NCBI RefSeq assembly: GCF_003589595.1
Contig: NW_020653712.1
Span: forward strand, 1,430,537-1,494,536
DNA length: 64,000 nucleotides
From: Hyposmocoma kahamanoa
Lineage: Eukaryota > Arthropoda > Insecta > Lepidoptera > Cosmopterigidae
Direction of reading: 5' to 3'
The notes beneath the pieces were generated by a model that saw only the letters and a program-made list of their open reading frames with translations, searched no databases and was not told the origin of the DNA. This document shows positions 1 through 14,100 of the stretch, one piece after another (position 1 is the stretch's first letter; every line of letters begins with the position of its first letter). Both the position numbers and the translations under genes were made by a program.

Positions 1-1149
1 TTTTAATGGTTGATTTTGCTATTTCTCCAATTCAAGGTGTTTTTCTCTCAATATACTTTGAGTAGTGAGAACCGATTTTTATTATCTCCAGTGTCAAGTC
101 ATGTATAGTGGCGAACTAGGGGATATTTCAATAAAACTTAGCAAATAGACGTAATTCCACGTACTTTTGAGGTCGTTTTTTTTAGTACTCTGTACTGAGA
201 TTATAAATGTACGAAATTAATATATCTACATAAAATACTATGTTTTCTCATCTCTATATATTCCCAATCCAATTAACACTTTGTCCAACTCGGGAAATAG
301 AAATAGAAATTTATTCCTTGAATAAGCAGTTGTGTATATAATAAAGAGTGGGACTCGAATTCTTACCCGTAGCCTATCATGTACGCTTGTAATACCAGTG
401 GCATTACTCAGTTGCTAACACTAGAGAAGGGAAGGAAGCGAGTAAAGAGGAAAGAAAAAGTGAAGGGAGGGAATTAGACCATCGATACTCTCAAAAACCT
501 CATGCAGCATACTGCAACTTTACGTCGATGTTTAGTAAGAAAATGTTAACAGATTGGGAGTTTCGACTGTACAAAACATTAGAAAATAGTATCAATATGA
601 AGTGTATTTTTAGCAAAAACTGCAGTAACGTAATAGATACTGCAGTTATTTATTACCTACATATATTATTATTAATTTGTTTTTGAATATGTACTTTCTA
701 GATTAATTAGCTAAGGTACTTACTGCCGTTATGGTTAGGAGGATCAGTTGTGTTACTAGAGCGCTTACTAAACATAAGTATACTTTTGAAATATTATCAT
801 ACATAACCTTATGATACATATATAAATATATCACCTTACAATTCTTCATTCTTTTACCTTTCTATTGATATATGCCATGTCGCTGTAACTTGCGTGGTTT
901 TGAAGCTACAGTCAATTTTAAATTTTTTTCTTTAACCACGTTTTTCTCGAAAACAGGACTTAGTTCCTGCACTCTTAGTTAGAAGGTCAGCATTCTCCAT
1001 TAGATAAGGATCGTCATAAGTTGATAACAATTATACAAGAGTGTGTCAATGCGGCAAAAATTAGAATAAAATAGAAAATACTTAATATCGTTACAATTTT
1101 AAGTCCATAAATTCATTTACAGAGTATAAAGGAGTTTTCAATAAAAGAT

Positions 1150-1400
1150 CTTTCAGCCGGCTCCTAAATATTTCATCAGACGGTTCAAGTCTGAGAGTAA
1201 CGGGCAAACGCTCATACTAAGTAGGTCCGATGACATGTGAACATTACTGGGACTTGTCAACTTATGTCTCAGGGTGACAGGCGCAGCGGCAGTGGCCCAA
1301 AGAAGACTTCTGCGACTCAAAGCTTTGATTCGCACTGCAACTGTAATGTATAGACGTGTCGCTTACCACCAGGTGCACGACTTCTTGGTTCCGTTATTTA
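1150..1400 (-). repeat. Repeat D copy, reverse strand, degraded
   Basis: It contains the family's conserved phrases in reverse complement: gggacttgtcaacttatgtc near 1251 and the ccaccaggtgcacgacttc end near 1370. The same family recurs at 11145, 14560, 19890, 29635, 54485, 59870, 60690 and 63060. Its class is unknown to me. Confidence 0.6.
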
Positions 1401-1905
1401 GTATATAACCAGAAAAAATAGAGACGAAATTTCATTTACTTTGAAAACTATTCTGCCACATCATTATGGTGACAAGTGCGCTCCAATTGGCCAGCCCGAA
1501 TTCGAAACAATTGCCGGGTGTCGTCAATTGTTTCACTTCAAAAGGACCAGTTTAACTTGAGCTTTGTTATTATGGACGAAAATTGAAAAATTACATATTT
1601 AATATTTAATTAGCGATGAAACGTGAGTCCGTTTGTTTTGTAATTAGATGTTTTGCTGTTTTTTCCCACACCACCGAATGGAACAGCCCCCATAGTTAGA
1701 GATATTATCTTTATTACAATAAATACAGAATATTTTTAGAATCAGTATACGGAAACGTACGCACAGGTCAGTTCAGATTTCTAATTTCTGATTTCAGTGT
1801 AAACGGGAGTTGATATTTAAAAGTGATATAAGGTCCATTCGCCTGTTGAGTTGCCAGGGATAGATGGCCTTTATTTCGTCTCTATTTTTGGTTATATACT
1901 CGATG
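1398..1905 (+). mobile_element. MITE-B copy
   Basis: A non-autonomous DNA transposon of about 510 bp. Its ends are the inverted sequences gtatataaccag...agagacgaaat and cgtctctatttttggttatatactcgatg, shared with copies at 10388, 11554, 31183, 33930 and 38448. Better preserved copies carry 8-9 bp target duplications; none is clear here. Confidence 0.8.
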
Positions 1906-1987
1906 AATTTATCATAGACAATTCTATACCACTCTTGGCGATTTAAAATCAATATAATCCGTTAACATTGTTCTTTTGTTTACTCAG

Positions 1988-2105
1988 TGCCCAAAAATGA
2001 CTCCTGCAGGACTGTTAATAATGAACAAGGCAAATGCGTGTTTTACAACCTTTGTAACGGAATCGACGTTGTCTCAAAAGATGAAGCTGGTATGATCGAG
2101 CTCAG
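1988..2105 (+). CDS. Gene 1 exon: clip domain, first half
   Basis: The acceptor tttactcag and donor gtgagt bound the exon. It carries clip cysteines 1-3 (DSC, GKC, YNLC). It begins with two bases of a split codon and ends with two (ag), the same phases as gene 2 exon 32234-32348. Confidence 0.9.
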
Positions 2106-5100
2106 GTGAGTAGTTAACAAATTGAATTTGATTTAAAATTAAATTAAATTTTATTAATGCAAATTCTAACACTTAGAAAAAATTCCGTAGGAACCGACGT
2201 CTTCTAACAAACCGTGCCGACTCTTTGCCAACTAAGCCATGGAACGAACTAGCGGATGTCTTTTTCTATGTGTTTGTTGTCGGATTCTTGTTTTTGGTTT
2301 TTACGATTTTTTTTGCCTAGCGCCTTCTGTGAGAAATCTATGAAAGTATTTCTTCACCCAGCTAAACACCTTGACAGTTACCAGCAGCTGCCCAGAGATG
2401 TCGCTTTTAATTGTAATTAGATTTCGTCCGATTATGCATTCATTCATTCTTGGCTTCTGTATATAGCATAAACTTTTTTTCTTTATTAAGCTTTTGTAAC
2501 ATACCGAAGTTTTGTCTAAACCTCGGTAACGTGAAAAAATCCAATCGATGCTATGATTAGCTATTATGATAACTTTTGGTAGCGAGATATTATTACATGC
2601 GTATAAAATCATCTTATTTTATTAATTTTATTTATAATTAACTGCACGGTAAAAAAATCTAACATAAACAGAGCTTGTTTTCAAGGTTTTATTAAATCTC
2701 AGAATGTTTGACCACCATGACATTCAATTATTTTTTGTGAATTTACTACGCTAGTTTATAATTACCTTGAGCCTTACATTTCCATTGAAAGCAGATAGTT
2801 CTTGTTCATCTGGAGGAATGACCAACAACCATACACATATACAGGTTAATATATTCATGAAATCAAAATAAAATAAGTCGTATTCATCCAAGTAATCCAT
2901 CTCTTCCTGTCCTTCTATGTTAGCATCTATCTTAAGGCGCCTCCACCACTTGTAAGGGACGTGGGTTAGCGTAGCGAGAGGCACTTTTCAATGAGAAACG
3001 GGGATTATATTCATAAATAAATAAATAAATAATAACGCACACACTCAACATAGCCCCGAACTAGGGAAGCCCTGTGTCGCGGGTGCCATAGACACACACA
3101 TAGACAACCACAAATTACACCCAAACTCACGAGAGAAATAATTGTAGGTCATACAACTATTTCTCCCGGCCCGGGAATCGAACCTGGGACCTCTGCGTGG
3201 CTACGGAGGCAGTTAAAATAAAACTTTATACGTGTATTCAATTTGAAAGTTTTGTCCAGAACTCCTAGATGTCCATTTGACAACAACGTGCGATTATTTG
3301 TGCAATTCTAAGTATAAACTGAACCAGCCTGCTACACTCCCTTCTCGAGCTCTGTTCCCTGTCGGTATCTGTAGGCAAATTCGCCCGAGTAAAAATAGTT
3401 ATTTGTTATGCAAGGCTGCAGAGTTATAGTTTGACTCAAGTGCTTATATGAAACCTGAGCAAGCTAAGGATCCCAAAAATAGAACCCTGAGCGTAGCGAG
3501 GGCTGCAAGACACGAGACGCAAAACAAATTTGCTGCCGAGCGAAACACACAACTTTTCACCTTACTATTAGCAAGGAAAATGGCAGATGAAAGAAAAACA
3601 GTTGAACTTAACAAATCGGTTTTAATAAACATAATTATTCATCGTAACATCTTTGTCAATTTAATGTCAACAATAATAATAATAACGGATTTATATTACA
3701 TAAATAATGAAAGACAAATCGCGTAGTTGAAGATGTTATTATGTTTTCTTTTCAACGAAAGAAAAGGTTAGGTGCACCACAGTCCATCGTCAAGTTCAAA
3801 ATTCAAAAACCTGTTCCACGCTAGCGTGGGAAAAACGTTTTTGCGCGTTGATTTCTAACGAGAAAGAAAGTCTTTCCGAGCTAGTGAGGTGAAAAAAATT
3901 TAAATTTTTTTTAATAATGCACAAATTGCACCCAGACTCACGAGAGAAATGAATGTTGACTATACAAATATTTCTCCCGGCCCGGAAATCGAATCTGGGA
4001 CATCTGCGTGGCAGTCCGGCATGGTAACCGTTCGGCAGAGCATAGCAATAAGACCACCTGTTGAACAATAAAGAATATCACTCATTCGTTCATTCATTTG
4101 CGTTGTATCATTATTGCGGAGCATGTCGATTACCACCAGGCGCACCGTTGTTTGTCCCTTCCATCGAGTATATAACCAGAAATAGAGACGAAATGTCATT
4201 GACTTACAAATAAATGGACGACGGGTCTAATACAAAAACCACGAAAAAAATGTCCCAAGTCAACCTATTCGAAATTTAAATTGTAATGTCATCGCAGTAT
4301 CGCGCTGTCAGTAGAACAAATTAAGACTAAAGCGGAGTTTGGCGCTCTGTATACGATTTTAGCGCCTTACAAGTGCGAACACTTTTTAGCGCAGACCCGA
4401 CGTCCATATAATTGTAAGTCAATGCTTATTACAGATAATATCAGCAATAACTAAACCATGTTAATTAATAAACTATATTAAGTAAATCAAATCTTAACTA
4501 TGAATCAGATTTACTTCTTGTTACTGCAATATGTGGAGTTACTACTCCTGTGTTAAGAAATAACTTGATGGTAGAAAGAGACTTAAATTTTAACAGTAAA
4601 TATACTAGTTAATACAAAGATCGAATCCGGCCGGCAAATTTAAATGCAGTAATTAGCGTCATCTCTAGCCGGGGCTATTAGCTGTAAAGGTATCTAACTG
4701 GATGACTAAATTCTTTCATAGATTTCTCATAGATGGCTAAAACGTCGCTGTAAAAACCAAATACAAGGATATGACAAAGCACATAGAAAAATTTGAGAGG
4801 TCCGCTGGTTCATTCCGTAGCTTAGTTGGTATAGCGTCTGGCACGGTATGCTAGAAGACGTCTGTTCGAATCCGGCCGGATTGAAGAAATTTTTCTGAGT
4901 GTTCGATCTTTGTATTAATAATTATAACAAACCAGTGGAGTAATTTCACATAAAAATAATTGAATATCAATTCAAGTAAATATATTTGCTATATGATTGT
5001 GCTAAGTGGTCTAGAACACATTTTATGACTTATTGGTTTAATGCTTGTTGTAATTAAAGGATCTAGCTAAGATGTAATTTAGAGGTTTTAATTATAATGT

Positions 5101-8100
5101 AGAGCTCATTACGCTGATTCCGAATGTACACATTCGGAATCAGCCAACCTATTTTTTTTATAACATTTCAACTTATTGTTCTTTATCGTAAGAACGGCAG
5201 TAAGTCGTTCTTCTCAGGGAAAGCACAGTGAAAAAAAAAAGGCGTTTTCAAATGTAAATTTATTTTACCTATACAAATGAAAAATATCTTTATTATCTTT
5301 CACGAAAGAAACTTATAGTTACATATCGATGGATCCTATGTACATATAAGGGCCAAAGCATAAAATCACAATTTTACAGGAGAGGCTTCCAAACTTTCAA
5401 TCTGGTATATATTCAAGATTTCCTTGTATTTCGAGGTTTATTTGTGTGTATAGAATGAGAAAGTTTATATATATATATATATATATATAAACTTGCGTTG
5501 TGTGAAAAATACCTATTCGTATGTAAACGCGTTTATTCCCGTTTCCAAATGTTCCTTGAATATGTTTGATTTTGTTTTAATGCTATCTTATAGATTCTAA
5601 TGAAATTAAGCATATCCCACAAAAATTGTTAGTGTAGCCCTTAAGGCCCAATAATATATATCTATGGTCCTCACATGTTATTAAATATAGTTTCTGTTTC
5701 TGTTTTAAAGATTTACTTAAACCACTCACTGATATTAATTCTATACCAATGCATAAATACAAAAAGCTTACACTGTTTGGAAACCTTTGAAAAATTTCTT
5801 TCTAATATCAATCTTGAGGTTGAAAATGCATAGCGATCGTCAGATTAATATTATAAAATTTTCGCTTTTTTAATATACTCTCAAATTATATTTTTCCCAA
5901 ATAGAATATTGATCGACTTTAATTAAACGTTTGCAACTCGATAATGATTTTTCGATACATTATGGTACAACACTAAAGAAATCCGCCATTTGTTCAGTTA
6001 AATTGTTGTACAAGCATGTAAAATAACCTATTTCACCATTCACATTATCGGTCCGTTATTGTCTATGGGATCCGAAGCCCAAAACTAAAGCGTTGTGGCT
6101 AACGAACTGCGAACGGCTCACGGATCGTTTTGATTTCGTACGCAGCTGCGGTTGTATATTTTGAGAGTAGACCTTCAGGCTCTCACCTTTCCATCTCTAA
6201 GCATAAGTAAGAAAGATAGGCATAATGGAATAAATTTTCATTTGACTTCGATTTTGAGTATGACCATTGTTAAAATTTTAAAATACTAATGATGGCGATG
6301 ACGCGATATTCAATTGTTCATTATCATACTATGCATCCTGCTATTGTTATATGTAATAATTTCCAACTCTTCTAAAACACCTAGATGTTGTTCTCTTTCT
6401 TCTTTCATTCTGTTGGAGTCTTTCTCGGACATTACACGCTGTCTGTAATCCGTGATTTAACCAAAAATGGGTAAGGAAAAGATTGTATGAGAATATGGCC
6501 CAGGAAATGGACAAAGGTTCCTTCAAGTAGGGGGAAGCGGGGCAGTTTGACGCGGTGGGCACATTCATACACCTGCATTATCTCCACACCTTCAAACATA
6601 ATATTAGCTGTGGTAATACTAAAATGTGGCTTTGTACGTATGAGTAACAGACATTCGATGATGCAGCTCGCCAGTTAGCCGTTTTCGATCGACAGGTCAC
6701 AAAGTGTTTTCATAGCCGTTGATTAAAAAAATAAGGGACACAAATACTGCCACTGCAGTTTGTGCACTTTACAGTGTTTTATGTCTTAATACAGGGTAAA
6801 CTAGTGTTTTCAATAACTAGAATTGGATGTTACTGAGAGAATATGTAATGATTGTTTTTTATAAATATTGTTTTCTAAACTGGCCTTGGGGTACTTTTAT
6901 ACACTAGTGAGTGGTTTTATACACAGTTTGGTATGTATCAAAGTCCTCCTATTAGTTATTTTGTACGAAAAATATAAAACTGTTTCAACAAGTTATTTTA
7001 AAGAGATGAACTAGTGACATTTTGCTCTACAGTCAGCTCTTCCTCCTGTATTTCTACTTCCAAAACAACATTACAGAACACTTTTCAAATGCTGCCCTAG
7101 AAAGAACTCTAGATCTAGCAAGTGCGGAGGCACATGTAGCGTTATTCTTTATGAACACTTGATCACCTAGTGTTGGTAATACGTAGCAACTAGGAATGGC
7201 ACACTACGTTGATTCACACATTTAGTGCCCCAAACGGTGTATCAAAATACCCCACAGGTGGGGCAGAATTGGACAATTCCCATTATTTGTTAAAATTAAA
7301 AAAAAGGATTAAATTAGTAATGTTTATTACTTATGTCATCAATTAGGCAGAAAAAAATATTCATTATAATTTAATTTAGTGAAAGAATGAAAGAGAAAGA
7401 ATCTGCCCGCTTCCCCCTAACGCCTAAGTTCTTGAGTTCAATCTTATTGGGATTTGTTTGTAATATGATTTTTTTGATTTTATGTTTCACGTTAATTTTT
7501 TTGCAGTATCCGCAGAACTTTATGCTCTTCGTATCTTAAGGTCTGCTGCCCGCTGTCCGATCTACGATCTCCTGAGAATCTCATCATACCCCGTGCAATC
7601 ACGGACTCCAAGAAAAACGAGAGTGGACAGGCAAGTCACGTTCACACTTTTCTCACAAGCTCGGAAAGACTTTCTTTCTCATTGGAAATCACGAAAAACA
7701 CACTCTAGCGTGGAAAAGGTTTTTAAAATTCGAACTTGACGATGGACTGTGGTGCACCAAAAATTTTCTATCGATGTAAGAAACACATAATGACACGTTC
7801 AAGTACGCGATTTGTCGTACATTATTTATGTCATATAAATCCGTTGGTATATTTTATTCTTATTGTTGTTGACACTAAATTGACAACGATAACTAATTTT
7901 GTTTATTATACCGATTTGTTTTTCTTTCATCTACCATTACCCTCGCTATAGTGGGGTGAAAAGTTGTGTGTTTCGCTCGTCAGCAAAGTTGTCACGAGTG
8001 AAGCCACTAAGAAGCGAAGTGAGTGTGAATCTTAGCACCCTTATTTTGCTCAGGTATCAATACAAATAATAACTTTGCAGACTTGCATAACCAATAACTA

Positions 8101-11100
8101 TTATAAACACGATTAAAACCCGAATTTTAAAACAAATATTGTGTGAATATCGTGAAGTTTGAATCAGTGTGTTCCTTACAGATGCCTAATTCTGAGGCTC
8201 GTCGCCCTGGCTGTGGCTGGCGCAACCCTGATGGGGTTGGAATGAAGACCATCGGTGGTACCAATGGTGAAGCTAACTACGGAGAGTTCCCTTGGGTGGT
8301 TACCGTTTATAGGTTAGTAAATGGATTCCAAGTGTGCTAGTTTTAAATAATACCAATAGATGATAATAAGTACATATCATATTAGACAATATCACAAACG
8401 TTGCTGTGATTAATTAAATTTAATCAATATACATAATTGTGCTTGAATTTCATGGATTTAAAATTTATAATCATACAAATTAATTAAAATACAGAGTGAA
8501 TAGAATTACTAGAAATAGTGTATTAATAAAAGTAAAATTTCAGGACAGAAGTACATAAAATTAATGAGTCAAAATCATTGACTTACAATTATATGGACGT
8601 CGGGTCCGCGCTAAAAAGTGTCCGCACTTGTAAGGCGCTAAAATCGTATACAGAGCGCGACACTCCGCTTTAGTCTTCATTTGTTCTACGGACAGCGCGA
8701 TACTGCGATGACATAACAATTTAAATTTCGAATAGGTTGACTTGGGACATTTTTTTCGTGGTTTTTGTATTAGACCCGTCGTCCATTTATTTGTAAGTCA
8801 ATGGTCAAAATGAACAATTTAAAACAATCAGTTAAAAAATATAAAACACAACAATTTACAAAATGTAGAACAAATTTAAAATTCTTCTACCGTGTAACAG
8901 CATTTTTCATTTTTAACATTCATTTTTTTAAATCCCATAGTAAAAAAATTAACCACTTGTCTTATGGAAATCGGAAACAACAACGACAACACCGCAAGAA
9001 CCCTGACCAGTGACGATATAGAAAAGGTAGTTTTTTCTACATTGACCCGGCTCAGAGATGGCGACACTCTGTGGCTACTCGACCACGTGACCAAAATTGA
9101 GTTTTATACATTTTGTCGGATTATGTAATAATTCTTGGCTTCTGTGTATAGCATAAAGTTTTTTTTTGCATACCGAAGTTTTATCCAAACCTCGGTAACG
9201 TGAAAAAATCCAATCGAAGCTAGACTACCATTGACTTACAATTATATGGACGTCGGGTCCGCGCTAAAAAGTGTCCGAACTTATAGGGCGTTAAAATCGT
9301 ATACAGCGACAGCGACTGACAGCGAAGCAAAATTAGACAGTACTGCGATGACATTACAGTTTAAATTCAACGTTTTAGCTTTTTCATATTCCTTTACATG
9401 TCACTACGTTTAAATAGGTTGACTTGGGACATTTTTTTCGTGGTTTTTGTATTAGACCCGTCGTCCATTTATTTGTAAGTCAATGTAGACTATGATAAAT
9501 TTTGGCAGCCAGGGATTACTATACGCGTGTAAAATTAATTTATTTTATTAATTTTATTTAAAATTAAATGAACGGTAAGAATATCTGACATAAACACAAT
9601 CATTTGTGAAATTACTTCACTATAATGGTTTTTTATAATTATCAATACAAATATCGAACACTTAGAAAAAATTCCTTCGATCCGGCCGGATTCGAACCAA
9701 TGTCTTCCCGTCGTCTTTCTCTTTATTTACCTTGCTGAGTGAAGAAATAGATTTCTCACAGATGGAGCTACGGCGAAAAGTCGTTAAAAACCAAAAAACA
9801 AAGATTTGCAATAATCACATCAATCACAAAAATTCGTAATGTCCGTTAGTTCGTTCCGTGGTTTAGTTGGCACAGCGTGCGGCACGGTTTGTTGGAAGAC
9901 GTTGGTTCGAATCCAATAATTATAACAAACTAGTGGAGTAATTCCACAAAAATAATTGAATATTATGGTGGTCTGACATCTGACATTTGACATTCAATAA
10001 ATTAAAAAAAAAGTGATTTGAATAATATATAAATTGAAATTCGTATTATTGAATCCTTCATTTCCAGCCAAGGTGGCCCAGAGGCCATCCTCTACAAAGG
10101 AGTAGGCTCGCTCATCCACTCAAGCGTAGTTTTAACAGCAGCGCACATACTACCAAACGAAGAACTACCGCGTTTGCTCGTGCGCGCTGGTAACTGGGAC
10201 TTGTACACCGATAAGGAGATATATCCGCATCAGGACAGAGATGTGGAATCGAGAGTCATTCACAAGGATTTTAATAAGGGTATGTAAATGAAGGGTATGT
10301 ATAAGTTGATGAAAATAAACATTTTTAATTTAAAAAAAAAATGAACTAAGTACAGTCAAGAGCACATTATACTTTTTTTTATAGGACCATCGAAGATATA
10401 ACCAGAAATGGAGACGAAATAAGGGTCATCCATCCCTGGCAACTCATTAGGCAAATGGGCCTTATATCACTTTTAAATATCAACTTTCGTTTGCGATGAA
10501 ATCACAAATTAGACAACTGAAATGGTACAGCGTCAACAACTGACCTGTGTGTACGTCTCCGTATATTCCAAAAATATAATGTGTTTATTGTAATAAAGAT
10601 AATGTCTCTAATAAGGGGGCTGTTCCATTCGCTGGTGTGGGAAAAACAGCAAAACATTTAATTTATAAAACAAACGGAATCACATTTCATCGATAATTAA
10701 ATTTTAAATATGTAATTTTGCAATTTTCGTCCATTATAGCAAAGCTCAAGTTAACTGGTCGATTTGAAGTGAAACAGTTGACGACACCCGTCAATGGTTT
10801 CGAACTCGGGCTTGCCAATCGGAGCGCAGCTGTCACAGTAATGACATGGCAGAATAGTTTTCAAACAAATGACATTTCATCTCTATTTCTGGTTATATAC
10901 TCGATGGAAGGGACAAACAACCTGGTGGTAATCGACATGCTTGTCCACAATAATGATACAACGCAAATGAATGAATGAATGCGTGATATTCTTTATTGTT
11001 CAACAGGTTGTCTTATTGCTATGTAGCAATTTCTTCCAGGTAGGTAGGATAGATATTTGGGATATGCAAAAGGGGTGCAACCAAAGAATATCATCATAAG

Positions 11101-14100
11101 TAGACTACGTAATAAGTAATGTTAAAAATATATACTTTTTTTATAATATCAAGTGACGGGACGAACAAGTTGTGCGCCTGATGGTAAGCTACACGCCTGT
11201 CCATAACAGTTGCAGTGACACTCAGAGCTTTAAATCGCAAAGATCTGAGTCATGCTCACATTTTGCAATACGGCACAAATAGGTAATGTGGCAGTACTTT
11301 ATTGGACGAACTGTTTGACAAGGAGCGACTTCTACTGCCACTAACCTTAATGACGGGAAGTGAGCGTGCCTACAGCTCCGGTACCTATCTGGAAAACAGG
11401 GAGGGTGCTGTACGTGCACCTGGGGTGGATCTAGCATCTAGGTCTAGATCTAGGTGGCACTAGCCTTACAGAGAACCGGATGAAGTCCGTGCAAACGGGC
11501 TGATCTGGGGTTAGGTCCTGAGTTAGATGGTCATAGTGCCCTTCTCGTATACCCATCGAGTATATAACCAGAAATAGAGACGAAATGTCATTTAATTTGT
11601 TTGAAAACTATTCTACCATGTCATTACCGTGACAACTGCGTTCCGATTGGCTAGATGGCTAGAGATTGGATACGAAAATTGCAAAATTACATATGTAATA
11701 TTTAATTACCGATGAAATGTGATTCCGTTTGTTTTGTAATTAGATGTTTTGCTGTTTTTCCCACACAACCGAATAGAACAGCAGGGCATTGTTAGATAAA
11801 TTATCTTTATTACAATAAATACAGAATATTTTTTGGAATATACGGAGACGTACACACAGGTCAGTAGTTGGTCTGTCTATATTTCAGTGCAAACGAGAGT
11901 TGATATTTATAAGAGCTGTATCGCTAATGTGTTACCGGGAATATATGGCCCTTATTTCGTCTCTATTTCTGGTTACATACTCGTTGCGTATACCTTAAGG
12001 GTCGGCAGGGAAGGTCACTATAATCAAAACATGTAGAAAGATATGAAGCTGTTCGAATATCACCTCTACTGCAACGGTACAAGATCCGTCAATGTATAGC
12101 TTGATGTGCAGCCGAATGAATTTATTTGAATTACTTAAATTTTCTTTATGGATTTTTTTATATTGCAAGAATAATAAATCCACTAACAATAATTGGAAAT
12201 GAAATGATTTTTTCGGATAAATTGACCCTTTTTATTTATAAAAATAATGAAGTAAATTATTTTTATTTATTTTATTTGTATAATATTTGCGTTTATTAGC
12301 GCTTCTACAAGAGTCTAATTCGAAGGCTTAGATCCTAAAAAATGTTTTTCATTTCCAATTTCTAACAACCTTAAGAACCTGATAGCATTGACAATCATTT
12401 CAATCTCTTTTATAGGCAGTTTGTTCTATGACATCGCCTTGCTGTTTCTGTCGAAACCCATGGATCTAGCACCGAATGTTGGGATTGCATGTCTGCCTCT
12501 ACCGCGCGAACGCGTTGCGGGGGGCACACAATGCTTCTCGTCGTGGTGGCCCAGGGAACCTGTTATGGGTGCCTCAATTCTGATGAAGGTCCGTTTTTTG
12601 TACATATTATAGGCATTTCAATAACGTTTTCAACAACAACGTTATTCAAAAAACTAAACACACTGCCTTCGCTCATACACTTAGGGACATAAATACACTC
12701 ACTGAACAATGCACGCACTCAACATAGCCTCGCACTAGGGAAACCCTGTGTCGCGGGTGCCACGGACGCACACATACAACCACAAATTACACCCAAATTC
12801 ACGAGAGAAATAAATGTGGGCCATACAAATATTTCTCCCGACCCGGGATTCGAACCTGGGACCTCTGCGTGGCAGTCCGGCATGGTCACCGTTCGGCCAC
12901 ATAGGCAGTTAAAGGCTTAGAATAAGTTAAAGGGATATCTATGTGTTAAAGTGAAGTATCCCTAAATGTATATATAAAAATTATCTGATGTGATGTGAGA
13001 GAAAATAAAACATATTATATGATTATTATTATATAAAATCGAAAGCACCTACGCTATAATAGCCTACTAAATCTGAGTAATGACACCAGGCGTTCAGAAA
13101 GAACCTAAGCAAAAATAATGATGCCCGATACCGTGGGCAGTCGTGCGGAGCCGAATGCTCTTAAGTCGGGTACTTATTAGCGAGTTGTAATTGTAACGTG
13201 ACTGATACAGTACCGAGGTTCTTGTGTGTACGCTTGAAACAGCCTTCAATCAGATGGCTCACTCTGCCGTCTACTAACTAAATAGCGGCTAAGAGTCAAA
13301 TATCCGTTTTAAATAGAAAAAAATAGAGCACAAAATTCTCATTCAAATTCTCATCAAAAACAGTTAAAATTAGTTAATGTGTTCGACTTATCGGAACTTA
13401 CCCTAACGACGCATAGCTGAAATATTATCAAGCTATTTCAATATTCTATAACTGGGTTATGGTTTTTTAAGACAACTCAAAAAATTATTTCGTCACTTAC
13501 GACGAACCGCACGTGTTCTACTAGCGGCAAGCTCGCGAACTACGTACACACTATGATTTTTGGTTACATACAATCCACGGTTACGGTTACAACTCGCTAG
13601 TGAGTACCCGGCTCAAAATGGAAGACTTGTATGTGCGCTTGCACCGACTTCGGCGCACACAGCGGTAGGCACTTATCGCGAAACCTTGAGCGAGTAACGG
13701 TGACGTTTGACGTCACAGCGCGCCTACCTTCGCGCCGTTTCCCGCAGATTCGCCAGGTGAATTCTCGCGAATGCGCGAGAATTACGCGGAACGTGATTTT
13801 TGGCTCGTATCTAGTTTGTACGTTACATAAAATTCATTACGCTACAATATCGTTGCTGAAATTTCGCTTCTATTCCTTTACGCCGTAATATAAATTGAGC
13901 TTAATGAAAATTTTCCAGGCGGAAGTGCGGGTCGTCGATCGCAACAGCTGTCGAAACGACCTTCGAAAGACGCGACTGGGAGAAATATTCGAGTTGCACA
14001 CTTCTTTCATGTGCACAAGGAATGATAACGATAGTTGTTTGGGTGTTGTTGGGGGCGCGCCGCTGGTCTGTCCCATTGAGGTACGTGAGGGAAAATAAAA

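Larger units (their letters stand above)
1..1987. other. Upstream part of a gene 1 intron, repeat-filled
   Basis: No exon is recognisable before 1988. Because the exon at 1988 begins with two bases that complete a split codon, this stretch must be intron whose preceding exon (signal peptide plus Gly/Asn-rich linker, by comparison with gene 2) lies outside the window. About 115-170 matches a dispersed motif also seen at 14290-14340, 35610-35645 and 54420-54470. A reverse-strand dispersed repeat (repeat D) and a MITE-B copy occupy 1150-1905. The rest shows nothing I can name. Confidence 0.6.

Noticed and set aside
8143..8340. 65-codon ORF as an independent gene starting at Met 8143
   Set aside because: It is gene 1 exon 8182-8312 read through its flanking intron sequence.
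12840..12905. tRNA genes (here, and at 25908, 4815, 45965, 54800)
   Set aside because: They show A- and B-box-like motifs but no convincing acceptor-stem pairing, and each continues into a shared SINE body in many copies.
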